Shown piece after piece: positions 42,296-53,976 of a stretch of 64,000 nucleotides of DNA (position 1 is the stretch's first letter; every line of letters begins with the position of its first letter). The DNA is from Cryptomeria japonica (lineage: Eukaryota > Streptophyta > Pinopsida > Cupressales > Cupressaceae). The position numbers and the translations under genes were made by a program. The notes under the pieces were generated by a model. That model ran no database searches. It was given only the letters and a program-made list of their open reading frames with translations, and was not told the DNA's origin. The stretch lies in NCBI RefSeq assembly GCF_030272615.1, contig NC_081409.1:619904255-619968254 (forward strand). The letters are read 5' to 3'.

Positions 42296-43135
42296 AGTGG
42301 TTTTATGAAACAGGGAGAAAGAGGATTCCTTTGATGAAGTCCCCTAGAAGCACTGAACAACTTAGATAGTTCAGTATTAATAAGAATCAAGAAGGAGGTA
42401 GAGGTAACACAAGTCATGATTTAATTAACCCAATCACCACTGAATCCAAAAGCCAATAGAACTTCATGTATGAATGTCCCTTTAAGTTTGTCATAAGCTT
42501 TTTCCATGTCAAGTTTGATGAACATGGCCTTCACTTTAGAGATCATCAAAGAATAACCTCCATGGTAATAACAATCCCATCAAGAATTTATCTATCAACA
42601 AAAAAACTACCCTTCTCATAAAAAATCAAAGTTTTGAGGCATGGCTTGAGTCATTCTGCAATCAATTGAGTGATAATTTTATAAACCACATTACAAAAAC
42701 GAATGGATCTAAATTGATTCAGGCTATTCACATCATCTATTTTAGGAATAAGAGCCAAAAAAGTAGAATTCATGGCTCTTTTTTTAAAATTTCTTTGTGA
42801 CTTCTTTACAACCTCTAAAAGATCCAACTTGATAATCTCCCAAAATTCTTGAAAGAATTAAATTGGAAATCCATAAGGACTTGGGGTTTTACCTTTTTCA
42901 TATGAAACACTACATCTTCCAATTCCTACAACTAGATAGGATGAATGAGAGCCCCATTCATCTTATTAGAAACCAAAGTGGGGATGCAATCTAGGATACA
43001 AATTTCATCTTGAATTTCTCAGAAAAATCCTTAATAAATAGAGTATAGAAATACTCAGAAGCCTCTCAAGAAATTTCTCCTAATCAAAACCAGTGATCAA
43101 AAAATCGCTCAAAGTTTGATCAGTCATTGATTAGT
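42296..43135 (-). pseudogene. LINE reverse transcriptase fragment, minus strand, heavily decayed
   Basis: Read on the minus strand: a KTPSPYGFPI segment near 42870 (A-P-G-P-D-G-F motif), FLALIPKIDDVNSLNQFRSI near 42750 (LIPK...FRPI motif), KLDMEKAYD near 42510, and LFSASRGLHQRNPLSPC near 42330 (GLRQGDPLSP motif). The FADD box and everything after it are missing, because Copia sequence begins at 42295. It comes from a different LINE copy than the two plus-strand ones. Confidence 0.75.
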
Positions 43136-43500
43136 GTAGACATCTAAAATTAATTAAATTAATCTTTAATTATTTAAGCCTTTACACATAATTAGTTAGT
43201 TTAATTATGTTGATCACTCTCTTCTTAAGGTTAATTAAATTAAATTAATTATGTTATCACTATAGCCCAATAATTAATTTATCATTCAAATCATTGTTTC
43301 TTCTAAACCTCTATTAGTTAACTAACCCCAATTAACTAAACAAACCATGTGATTCCTATAAATCACCCTTCCTAATCCTATCATCTAGCCTAATTAGCCT
43401 TAGCCTAATCATGCTTATCATTTTCCCCAATTTTATATTCCTCCACTCATTATCTCTTATCATGTCACATCCTCCTAACTTTCCCACTTGCACTCTAATC

Positions 43501-43860
43501 CCTTATTAACCCACCTCATTACTCCTCTTAATCATTTGCACTCTTTGTCATAAATGGTTTTCCCATCTCACTCTCCAAACCTTAAATGCACCAACTTTGG
43601 CTCTTGCAAGGAATTTCAAATTCATTGAGTCTCCCCATGCCTTCTCTTTCAAACCTTATTAACCCACCTCATTACTCCTCTTAATCATTTGCATATCCCT
43701 AATCACCTTGATTGGGGATGAGTCAACTCTTTGTCATAAATGGCTTTCCCATCTCACTCTCCAAACCTTAAATGCACCAAATTTGGCTCTTGCAAGGAAT
43801 TTCAAATTCATTGAGTCTCCCCATCCCTTCTCTTCCCAAGCAATTTTTAATTTATTTTCC
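43501..43860 (+). repeat. Tandem duplication inside the LTR region, 153-186 bp unit
   Basis: CCTTATTAACCCACCTCATT occurs at 43501 and 43654, and CTTTGTCATAAATGG at 43543 and 43729. The flanking 110-120 bp are nearly identical. The second unit has 33 extra bases (about 43694-43726). Confidence 0.9.
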
Positions 43861-44410
43861 CATTTAGTCTTCCCACACAACCTCTTATTTTAGAATTTTT
43901 AATTCCTCTTCCCTTCCCCAAGGAATTTTGTATTCCTTTTCTCTTCCCAACGTACTTAGGGAACTCTTTCCCATGTAATTGTTGGGCATGGAGACAATAA
44001 ATTCCTTTACCGAATTTCTCTTGGATCTCACACCTTATACTCTTAATCCTCACCCATTTTCTTTCAATCCTAGCCCTCCATTTTGAATCAATCTTGGACC
44101 TCCATTTTGGTCTCCTTCAATCTATAAATCTAAGTCTCCTACCTTCACAATTCATCCACCTTTCATGCATTGTCTTGTTGTCCATTTGAGAATCAAAATC
44201 CTTCATCATAATGCCAAAATCTTGCCTCATCTAAGCCAAGACATCTAATGCTCACTTATTATTTAATCCAAACCCATCTTGTTGTGTAGTGGAGAGCAAT
44301 CCACAATCCACCATCTCAAGGAGAAAATCAAGTGGATCACTTGGGCGCACTTCCAATTCATCAAAATCAACCGGAGGAAAAAAAAAAAAAGAAGAAAGGA
44401 ATTTTTAGGT

Positions 44411-44560
44411 ATAATGGTTTTGTTATGCATTTGAATGGTTCCTTTGTATATGTATTTTTCATATAATGATTTTTTATGCATTTGAATGTTTCATTTGTAT
44501 TTGTATTTTTTGTATAATTGTTTTGTTATGCATTTGAATATTTCATTTATATTTTTTTAC
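44411..44560 (+). repeat. Three tandem copies of a 51-bp T-rich unit
   Basis: Units starting ATAATGGTTTTGTTATGCAT (44411), ATAATGATTTTTTATGCATT (44463) and ATAATTGTTTTGTTATGCAT (44514), each continuing TTGAAT.TTCATTTGTAT. Confidence 0.9.
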
Positions 44561-44599
44561 TTTATACACTAACCATTAGCATTCCCTAAAATTTTACCT

Positions 44600-46300
44600 T
44601 GCTTCATTTTTGCACGCTCAATGGGACCAACATCCCTAGTATGTTTTTAGCATTTTTCATAGGGTTAGCAGAATGACGTCTCTGACTACATTTCAACATC
44701 TTCGTGTTCAATTTTTATGTTTGTGCAGGGCTCATTTGCTGTCTCCATTCAAATCAAATTTTTCGGCTAACATTCTACTTTTAGGAACCTACTTCAGCGT
44801 CTATGAAGCACAAATCGTTGTCCCTGCTTCCATTAATTTCCTTTCTATTTTCTGGAATTTTTTTATTTTTTTAAAGTAATTATAAAACACAAAAAAAATC
44901 ATATATAGGGTCAAAAATCCTAAAAATATTAATTAGTTAGTTGTATTTTCTTTGTATTTAGCTAAATATTCAAGTTTATTATAGTAAAAGTTGTTTATTT
45001 TAGGTTAATTAGGAAAATTTCTCAGGAAACTATGCTTCGATGCCTATGCAAACGCTAGAGTCTGCACTGCATAATGGCATCTCCACCTAACTTCTTTTCT
45101 CGTCTATTGTAGAAAAATTGAATTTTTGAAATTATCATCTAACTATTTTTGCAGCACACCTATTTCGGCATCTACGTAGATGCTACCATCTACATTTGGT
45201 CCTTTGGCATCTCCACAAGTATAAAAATCCTACCAATTTTTAAATTTAAATTTTAAACTTTTTCTTTACACTTTCTATTTTGTATGTCTAGCCCCTAAAT
45301 CAATATATGTGCATATGTTAGCATCTGCATAGGCATTGGTGTTTGTGCCTATCCTTCATTGCCTGCATTGTAGGAAGACACTTTAAGGTACTAATCATTT
45401 AATCTGAGTTTTTGTAGCATCTCCTCGGGTGTCCAAGATATTTTTACCAAGCTACTAACATTTTAGCAATACATTTTTTGAAGACCTTTATTTTATCACT
45501 AGCTTAGTTTCTTTTTCTCATCATAAGATTAGAAAATATTTTATTTGGGGACAAAAAGAACCATTTTTTCCATATTTGGTGTGCTTGCACATGTGTAGGG
45601 TGGAACCACTATTACTTCAAGTATCTTCTCCCCTCACCTTCTTGGACCTTGGGTGAAGAGAAAGGTTATTAACAATATTTGATTTTTCATTTTTGTAGGT
45701 AATTGCCTCTTTGGGACCTCATCACCCCAAGGGAGTTGTTCAAAATTGGGGTGTGTTAAGGATATCGTCTCTCCCAGCATGATCTTGAGTGGTTTCTTTC
45801 AAGAAGCTATATAGAAAACCTGATCAGGCGGCTTAAGTGTTGAGTGGATTTGACATATGTGGGGGCCCTCCTTGCACCAATCAGCTTAGTTAAAGCCTTA
45901 AGTGGTTTGCTTTGAGAATTTGTCATTGGACTGGACTCGTAAAAAAATTACTAGAAACCTTTGTTCTAGTAGCCAAAAATCCCTAAATTTGATGGTTCAG
46001 GGTTTGTGGATCATACCCCATAGATACCTCTCATGTACCCTTCAAGATGAGACAAGAATCCCTTGGTTATAAGATCTTCAGATCTTCATGGTAAGACAAT
46101 CTGGTATGCCTAAGAAGTGAGTGTCATGGTGGGGGAGCCAGTGCTACCAGAATCTCTATCTATCTGCTTTCTTGTTGTATTCTATTGTTGTAGAGGCTCC
46201 ATTGAATGGTTTTCACTTTCTAGCCTAGGTTGTATCTCCTTCGTGTGTATTATATTGTTCAAACTAGTAAATTTTATCACATCGAACTAACTTAGGCCCT
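44600..46300 (+). other. Leader of the truncated Gypsy element, no gene
   Basis: Several GCATCT(C)CAC-type words recur (44700-45430). From about 45690 the sequence is less AT-rich and contains GGGACCTCATCACCCCAAGG and GTGGGGGCCCTCCTTGCACC (45859-45878), a possible structured leader. No coding frame found. Confidence 0.4.
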
Positions 46301-46308
46301 CATATTTT

Positions 46309-48923
46309 ATGCTTGCTTCAAGCGTCACCTTGGCCAACATGTATTCATTTCTTAATATCTCTTTCCAAGATAAGCAATTCCAATATTTCAAAGTAAGACC
46401 AAATTTCCAAATTTTATCCCAAAATTGTCAAAATATGAGAATCAATGTCTCCATCTCTACATCGGTGCCTCTAACTCTATCTCAACATCTCCACTATTGA
46501 GGAACGATGTCTAAATCCTTTAGTTTCAATGTCTCAAGTTTTGTTTTAGCATCTCTTCCTGAGTCAAATCCCCAATCATTTTCATCCATCCAAAAGATCA
46601 TTGATCCCCAACTGATATCTTTGGCCAACCATCAATCCAATCTTGGGTCACCTTCCCCTTCTTCTTCCTATCATCAATTCATTCTTCTATAATAATTTTC
46701 CTCCCACCTTTAAAACCTTACACATCAACCTATTGAATCCTTTAATCCAATCATCAATCATCAATCGTAATCCATGGTTAGCACTTTGTGAAGTCTGATT
46801 TAGATCTTTATCATTTGTCAATCCCTAATTAGCCTTGTACTTGGGAAAGAATCTATCCCAAGTACCTTTCTTCATTAGTCCTAATGATTTGGGCTGATCA
46901 AAACCCTAATTCTTGTCTAATCTTTCTTAGGAACTTATCATATCCTAAGTAGGGGAAGACAATCCAAATCAAATCCTTATCCAAAGATCTATATTTTGCC
47001 TATCTTGGTTGTTACCTTGCTTTGCAATCTACATCATTAATCCCTACACCTTTCCTAATCTTAATCCAAGGATCAAGGTGTCATCCAAATCCAAATCAAT
47101 ATTTTCCTAATCCAAGGGCCAACCTCTCATCTAATCCAATCATATCAAATAAACCCCAAGTCTAATATAAATTTTCTAAGTCCTTGTCCTCATCTGGCAT
47201 CATCTCATCACCTTTCTTGACCAAGTCACATTCATCCAATTCCAACTTGTCACCTTGTTATCATTATTTTGAGGATACTTGTGTATGGTCTTGACTCATG
47301 CTCACAAAAGAAAACAATGGTTGCCCAAAGAGTTGAACTTATCAATCTCAACCATCATCAAAGACCTTCTCCAACCCAAATCGAAAATCCAAACATTAGA
47401 GTTTGGTATGATCTTATGCTCATGGAAGTTCAAGGATCATCCTATCAATCATGCCCATCTGACTCATGCATGCCTCAATGCTATCCAACTTCCACCTATT
47501 CATGTGTCTCACCCCAACCCACTTACCAAGTCAATACCAATTCATCTAATATCTCTTATCCTTCCCCTCACTTTGACAAGGAAAATTCATCTCATTCTCC
47601 ATCCATGTCTTCATATTATCCCTCATCCACATATCCCTTCCATCCAATATGTATACCTCCATATTTCCCCCCATCCACATCCTAATCCTCATAATGTTAT
47701 AACACCTCCATCATATCCACTCATCATCCAAATCCTATACACCATAGTTCTAGCCTTATTCCTAATCCATTGATCCATAATCCCAATGTTCCATCTAATC
47801 CCAAACATTCACATAATCATAATCCTCCTAAATCCACATCATCCCCATCCTCCAAGTCCTTTCTCCATTATTTTATCCAAGAAATACTAGTGAAGGAGAG
47901 ATAATCCCAACCTTAAACAAAGTTTCCCAATCTCCCCAAGTCTTATATCCACCTCCATCCCATCCAAATCAATACAACCCTCAATTCCCTAGGATTCATG
48001 ATACTACCATCCCTCATCTACCCAAGTTGAAAAATCCATATCCTCTAACATCACACAATCCCCACAACCTCAAACATGTCAAGAGCTTGTTCCAAAGAAT
48101 GCTAGCATAGATTCCTCTCCACCTCAAGATCAAGGAATCCCCCTATCTCATGATACCTCTACATCTCAAAATCTATGCCCACCCTCCACTCCATCTCATG
48201 ATCTCATCCCGTCCACTTCATCTCAAGAAAAAATAATCCCTCCATCCAATGCTCTCCTTTGATCTCAAGATCCAATCATCCCTTCCATTCTGCCATGTGA
48301 TCCTATCCCAAGTCAAGATCAAATTATTCCTTCATCTCCATGTCATGATACCAATCCATTTCATGATCATAATATTCCTCCTAATCCCCCACATGATCCT
48401 AATCCCCCACAAGATCCCAATCCTACACAAGATCTTGTCATCCCTATCCAAGTTGTCCATAAATCTCATACTTATCAACTTGGCTCTTCCACTTTCATTC
48501 ACTTTGGTTTCCTCCAAGAGCTTACAATCCCTTCTGCATCCTATCCCCCTCAAAATGGACTCACATCTTGTTTCCAAAATATTAAGCATCCTATTAGAAA
48601 AAAAAAATTGAAAAAATGAATTATCAAGGAAAAGGGTTAGGCCTCCATGAACAAGCCATATTGGAACCTCTTCAAGTCAAATAAAATGAAATTTCATATG
48701 GCCTTGACTACAAATCACATGCTCAAGATGTTGGTATATCTTTCGTTCCTCTTGAATTCAAAACCCTTTTGTATAAATTAAAATCACACCATCCCCCATC
48801 TTCCACATCCATTTTGGGTCCTTATGTTACAAAGATAAACCCTTCATTCCTCCCATCCATATTGGGTCCTTACCTCGCTCCATCCACCACTCCATCATCT
48901 CAAATGATTCCTAAGAAAGATAA
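46309..48923 (+). pseudogene. Gypsy gag-protease region: Pro/His/Asn-rich linker and G-patch-like motif, decayed
   Basis: Frames change several times. 47269-47685 gives a Ser/Pro/Tyr-rich stretch (SYPSPHFDKENSSHSPSMSS). 48311-48600 has repeated DPNP.QD units. ATG 48616 begins MNYQGKGLGLHEQAILEPLQ, close to the G-patch pattern (GKGLG...GI..P), followed after a stop by ISYGLDYK. G-patch motifs sit next to the protease in a number of retroelements. No RT or integrase follows, because the region is cut at 48923. The strand is strikingly poor in G. Confidence 0.5.
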
Positions 48924-49525
48924 ACACTTGCAGGCTAACATGATGTATGATCTATTTTGTGGTTGGCAGTATATAAGTTCCGTGTGGATGATCTTTTTGG
49001 TGTATGATGTGATTGTATGCGAGCTAGAGGTGATCGATAATCCTTTGTAGCATAGTTTCATGTGTGAATTATTGATCGGTAGCTAACTGAGACAAAGAAC
49101 ATGGCAGAACTTAGCAGAACAGAGAAGGTGATCTAGTTATTGTATTCAGTACTTAAGCGAAACTCATCCAAACATTGTAGATTCTATTTCAAAGTTCATT
49201 AATTGTAATTTATCATTGTAACAACTTTGTAAGTCAGCGAGACTTCCCTAAGGGTTGTAGCCTTCCGAGTTATTGTAATTGAGCAATGAGTGTATGCCTC
49301 AATTACTGTGCATTCCCATTTTGTAATATTGTTTTGCCACTAGCCATAGTGGAATAATATTGTGTGTTCAAATACCATTGTGGTTTTTCCCATTTGGGTT
49401 TCCACGTAAAAATACCAGAGTTATGATCTTGTGGTTGTTTGTTTTATGTTTTTTGCATTTCAGTTTCAAGTATTTGCTTCCAATGGTTGAAAGTTAAGTT
49501 TGAAAATATACTAACTGATAGATCA
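48924..49525 (+). repeat. P5 5' LTR fragment (602 bp)
   Basis: Matches 51872-52470 of the 3' LTR, for example AGGCTAACATGATGTATGAT against AGGCTGACATGATGTAAGAT, and GTGGTTTTTCCCATTTGGGT. Both ends are missing. Confidence 0.85.
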
Positions 49526-49536
49526 CTTATGTTGTA

Positions 49537-51357
49537 GTATCTTCGGTGGCTTCTAAAATTGAGTCTGAGGAAGAAGAAGGAAAGGTGAAGAAGAAAGGAG
49601 AATTTTTCAGAGTGGTGAGGAAGTCGCAGTCTAGTGTAGCCCAACAGAGCAAGAAGGAAAAATCAGATCTTGTTCCTATTAGAAGGCCTAAGAGAGAAAG
49701 GAAAGTCAAGACTCAACCTGAGTCCAATGTCAAGCAAGGTATATCTGAATCTATCCCCTCATTTACAACAGAGTTTAGTTAATTGATGAAATAATTGTGG
49801 ATGGAAATTTGAAAAATCTTAGAGTCTATTATTAGAAATTAAATGAAGTTGATCAGAGAAAAGTTAAAGAAGCTACTATAGTATACATGCACAATTTTAG
49901 CAAGACATTAATCAAGAGATGGAGAAAACCATTCCTAAGGATTTGTATAGCCTTATAGATGCAAGGAGAATGACAACAAGTAAAACAGACAAGGAAATGA
50001 AGGAGAGAGAGCTAATAAATGTTTGCACCTATATTACTCACGATGAAGCCAAGAGGCTGATTGAGGAGGCAAATAATAAAGAATTTAGAAGAAAAAATAG
50101 AGTGAACAAGTTAATGATTGAAAATGTGGAAGAAGTGAGGAAAAAGACAGAGGATATATGGAGGAAAATCATTCAAATTGATCCCTTGTACAAGGATGCA
50201 TTTAAGTCATCTTAGCCAGAAGAGAAGAAAGGTGTTTCTGATGGTCAGAAGGATGAAACTCTGACTGAGGAACATCTCAAAGATCAGGGTAACACTACAA
50301 TTGATGCTGAGACAAGTGATATTCCTCTAGTGGTGGATAACTTTGCAACCCCTGAGATTCAATAGGTTGATACTGCACCAAGTGGCAACATGATGCAAAA
50401 GATAAAGGGGATGAGGGAGAGAAGAAGGATGTTGAGATTGCAAAGACAAAGGTTGGAGATTCTGACAAAGGAAAAGGTAAAGTTGATCCAACAATTTTTA
50501 CTCCTCTGGTTGCAAGGACCCCACCACAAATCCCTATAAATTTAGATGGTCTGCTGAGCCTTGGAAAGATGTCTCCTATGGAGAAGCTCATGCTCACAAT
50601 TGTTGTGCAAGCTCAGGCGAGCCAGGATTTGGTGAATTTTGAATCCAAAGACAAGAAGATAATTTTGATGTTAGTTGATGTTTTGCAGAAGGTGGCTCAA
50701 AATGTACAGTTAGATTCCAATAAAATCCCCTTCGGTAAATTGTTACAATTAATTAATAGTGTAAAGACAAGTTTTGATTCTTTGGAGAAGACTGCTACTC
50801 AGAAAGTTTTGGATAAATTTAAGGATGTTAGAATTTAGAAATTTCAGAAGATGATTGAAGATGATAGAGTGAGATTAAATAAGAGACTGCAGATTATTTG
50901 TGATACATTATCAGAAGGTGATAAATTGTAGAAATCTTGCCTAATTTTGCCTAATTTCATTGTTGACATAGAGAAGCATATAGGTATTTTCCAGAGCAAG
51001 CTTGCTGGTATTTCTCAGTTTTTTTATCCTAATGTAACTCTAACCAGAAGTGTTGAACGGAAGATTATAGCTATAAATGATCAGATCTCAAGCCTCCAAG
51101 TGGACAAGGACAAAATTTTGAGAAAAGTAGGTGAACTCTAGAACTTGATTGCCCCCTAGTTGGATACTATGTTGAGTAATAAGGTAGATTGTATGAAGGA
51201 GATGGCCCGACCTATGTCATCAAACCTAAGGGAATTAGAGATTTATGCTATTGTATTTAGTGCATTCATTATAGTTCTGGATAACTTGAAGAGTAGGTTG
51301 GATACTCACCTAGGATTTTTGAAGACTATTTATGCTGGCATCTTCAAGTATTTTTAA
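49537..51357 (+). pseudogene. P5 ORF2, C-terminal half: charged linker and coiled coil
   Basis: Mostly one frame (49546-49782, 50569-51357), with 49919-50215 in another. A Lys/Glu-rich start (SEEEEGKVKKKGEFFRVVRK) is followed by a DEAKRLIEEANNKEF helix (matching NNKEMKRCIDVANKTIF of P3) and a Ser/Asp/Glu linker. Then MSPMEKLMLTIVVQA marks the C-terminal region (MSPIEL in P3, MTPKQLM in P2), and long heptad-rich helices run to a stop at 51357. Five or more stops interrupt it. Function unknown; oligomerisation is inferred from the coiled coil. Confidence 0.65.
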
Positions 51358-51529
51358 ATATCTTTGTCTTTGGCATTGTTGTCAAAGGAGGAGATGAATG
51401 GTGAAAAATGTGTAGTATTGAAGAGTGGAATTCTTTATCTAAGGGGGAGCCTTATAAATTCTCTTGATTCTTTTGAACCAGTGTACAATGCTCAACACAA
51501 TCATTTTTCATGACTGTTGTCATCAATGC

Positions 51530-51542
51530 CAAAGGGGGAGAT
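51530..51542 (+). other. Polypurine tract of P5
   Basis: CAAAGGGGGAGAT directly against the 3' LTR start TGTTGG. The same tract, on the other strand, abuts the P3 3' LTR. Confidence 0.85.
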
Positions 51543-52509
51543 TGTTGGCAATTGACACTCATCCGGTGGCTTCCCGTGGGTTTTGGTGTCTAACTATTGG
51601 TTTAGGGTTTTCATTCATGGAAACTCTTTATGGTGATTTGATCTAGTGGTCATAATTCTTCTTATCCAGAAGCAGGTGTTAACTGATAGCTTGTTAACTG
51701 GTATTTCAGGAAGAATAGAGCATTTTTGGGTCCAGAAGCATTTCAGTGACTGTAGTGCATTGAATCATGTTTTTGTTGATTGGGCCAACTTAGACACATC
51801 ATTTTATTATTGTTTTGGTTATCCACATTTATCCTTGGTGATCTGGTCAAGCCGACGTGTGACTACATGTTACACTTGTAGGCTGACATGATGTAAGATC
51901 TATTTTGTGGTTGCTGGTATATAAGTTTGGTGTGGATGATCTTTATGGTGTATGATGCAATTGTATGCGAGCGAGAGGTGATCAAGAATCATTTGTAGTA
52001 CAGTTTCACATGCACATTAATGATCTGATCGCTAACTAAGACAAAGAACAGGGCATAATAGAGAAGGTGATCCAGTCAGTGTATTCATTTTTTAACTAGA
52101 ACTCATCCAAGCATTGTAGATGTTATTTCAGATTTTGTTAATTATAATTCATCATTGTAACAACTTTTTAAGTTAATGAGACTTTCCTGAGGTTTGTAGC
52201 CTTCTGGGTTATTGTAATTGAGCAATGAGCTCTAGGCAATATGCTTGAATGCCTGTGCATTCCCATTTTATAATATTATTTTGCTACTGGCCATAGCGGA
52301 ATAATATTGTGGGTTCAAATCCCGCCATGGTTTTTCCAATTTGGGTTTCCACATAAAAATATCGGTGTTATGATCTTGTGGTTGTTTGTTTTATGTTTCT
52401 GCATTTCATTTTCAAGTATTTACTTCTAGTGGTTGAAAGTTAAGTTTCAAAATCTGCTAACCAGTAGATCATTAATTCACCCCCCTCTCAGTGATCCCTG
52501 ATTCCAACA
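51543..52509 (+). repeat. 3' LTR of P5 (967 bp)
   Basis: TGTTGGCAATTGACAC to GATTCCAACA. It contains the CATGGTTTTTCC.ATTTGGGTTTCCACATAAA module and ends with TTCACCCCCCTCTCAGTG, the same U5-side module as the other Copia-like LTRs. Confidence 0.88.
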
Positions 52510-53016
52510 CATATAACATATTCACCAAACGTGTATGAAATGTCGATTGAATCTGAACCAAAATATGAATGCAAACCAAAAAGAATTGTCCACATGTTTC
52601 CCATAAGTCTGATAATCACCCTCTAACACAAAAACAATCACCAAATTGGCTCCATAAAATATGCACAACAATCAATAATACAAATTGGACATACTACACT
52701 GTCCAGCCAAAAATAGATATAACAAATATTCTAACTTACACCAAAATTATCATTGGAGGCTAACATCATAGAATAAGAGTGTCTAGACATCTATCAAGCT
52801 TCCACCAAATCCAAAACACAGGATACTCAACTAAAATGAAATACCAACCAAAATACAAAACTATATCTGATGCCCTGTTCTAACTTCACTGGACTTAACC
52901 AAATCGTCATGCTGACTTTCGGTAGGCTCAAATCACATGTTGTGGATGGGGTAATTGACTTTATTTGCCATTAATGACAATCTATAACAACCCATGTAGT
53001 GTCTGTTGCCAACAAA
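52510..53016 (-). repeat. LTR fragment, minus orientation
   Basis: AT-rich sequence without a gene, ending CATTAATGACAATCTATAAC and then GTCTGTTGCCAACA. That resembles the plus-strand right end of the P2 and P3 LTRs (ATCAATGACAAC...TTGCCAACA). The left part is cut by the P5 LTR. Only one end is seen, so the family is uncertain. Confidence 0.45.
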
Positions 53017-53976
53017 TTGTTGAATCCGATGAGATTGAGAAGTTGTTGATTAATTACTTACTCTGAAATAATATTAGAATTGAGGATCTTAGTGATGTGC
53101 TTCTGGAATTATTGTAATTTGAATTTCTTAAAGAGAAAATGAGTGAATATTCTAAGACTAAAAGCTTATAGAGCTTGTTGGAAAAATGTAGTGATGCACG
53201 AAAGATTTTATCTGTATTCATGAATGAAATGAAGAACTGTATCAATGATGCTAGCAAGGTGTGCAGATACTATTTGCAGTGGCCCGCAGCTTTAGCAAAG
53301 CTTAAAACTAGGATTGATTCAATAGAAGATGAATTGAGTTCTCTAGGAAAATCTTTTGATTTTCTAAGTCACAAGGATGGTGTGTAGAGAAAGAAGGTAA
53401 ATTCCTTGCAGTCAGAGCTATTGTTTCTATAGACACAGAAAGAAGAATTTGTTAATGTGTTCTGGAAGGTCAAGGAAATTGTTGAAGCAAAATTGGATCA
53501 CTTTTCAACATTGCTTTTAGATGTAGTTGAACATGAGTAGAATCCTTCTACTCTAAATAGTTTTTCTCAAGTTGTGGATGTGTTGGAAGAGTGCAGGAGC
53601 CTATCCATAAGTCTTAAGCTAGTTGTGCATTTTTGGAATGTTTTTCTTCAAGAACTGAAGGAGAAGTATAAGGAAATCTTTCAATGTTTTTCTTCAAGAA
53701 CTGAAGGAGAAGTATAAGGAAGTCTTTCGAAAGGAGAGTAGTTGAGTTTGTTTTTGTGTTTTCTTTCAGTTGCTTTGTAGTTTTGACAATATTTTTTTGC
53801 TTGTCCTTTGTTTCCTTTCTTTCATCAAAGACACCCTTTGTCCTTGATATCAAAGGGGGATAAAGTACAATATATGGAGAAAGAGCTTTTGAGATGAACT
53901 TGTAAGGGGGAGTTGTGAGTTACGTTGTCTAATATGTTTATTTGATATGTTTACCGTTAATGACAAAAGGGGAGGT
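53017..53976 (+). pseudogene. P4 ORF2 C-terminus, 3' non-coding end and purine tract
   Basis: The frame reads EIEKLLINYLL..NNIRIEDL (53038), SLLEKCSDARKILSVFMNEM (53172), then EEFVNVFWKVKEIVEAKL (53450) and LKEKYKEIFQ. All pair with P1 at 15910-16570 (for example VVSVFLKVKEIVEALL). A 46-bp tandem duplication breaks the frame at 53638-53729. Two purine tracts follow, ATCAAAGGGGGATAAAG (53848) and ACAAAAGGGGAGGT just before the LTR (53963-53976). Confidence 0.7.

Larger units (their letters stand above)
43136..48923 (+). mobile_element. Gypsy-type LTR element, truncated (LTR, leader, gag-protease region)
   Basis: Begins TGTAGACATCTAAAATTAAT. A long AT/C-rich LTR region (43136 to roughly 44.6 kb), a leader to about 46300 and a low-complexity coding region with a G-patch-like motif follow. 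It is cut at 48923 by the P5 LTR fragment. The 3' limit of the LTR and the primer site could not be fixed. Class is inferred from the LTR start and the G-patch next to a Pro-rich region, both seen in plant Gypsy elements. Confidence 0.55.
48924..52509 (+). mobile_element. P5: internally deleted two-ORF LTR element
   Basis: A 5' LTR fragment (48924-49525), ORF2 C-terminal half (49537-51357), purine tract and intact 3' LTR (51543-52509). Primer site, ORF1 and ORF2 N-terminus are absent, so about 2-3 kb was deleted between the LTR and ORF2 compared with P2 or P3. The left LTR fragment starts at what corresponds to 51872 in the 3' LTR. Confidence 0.75.

Noticed and set aside
48249-48611. Ile/Leu/His-rich frame as a transmembrane protein
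   Set aside because: An out-of-frame reading of the DPNP.QD linker; composition is explained by G-poor low-complexity DNA.
52510-53016. A host intron or exon between P5 and P4
   Set aside because: The right end has the LTR-type TTGCCAACA terminus and no coding frame; better read as an LTR fragment.
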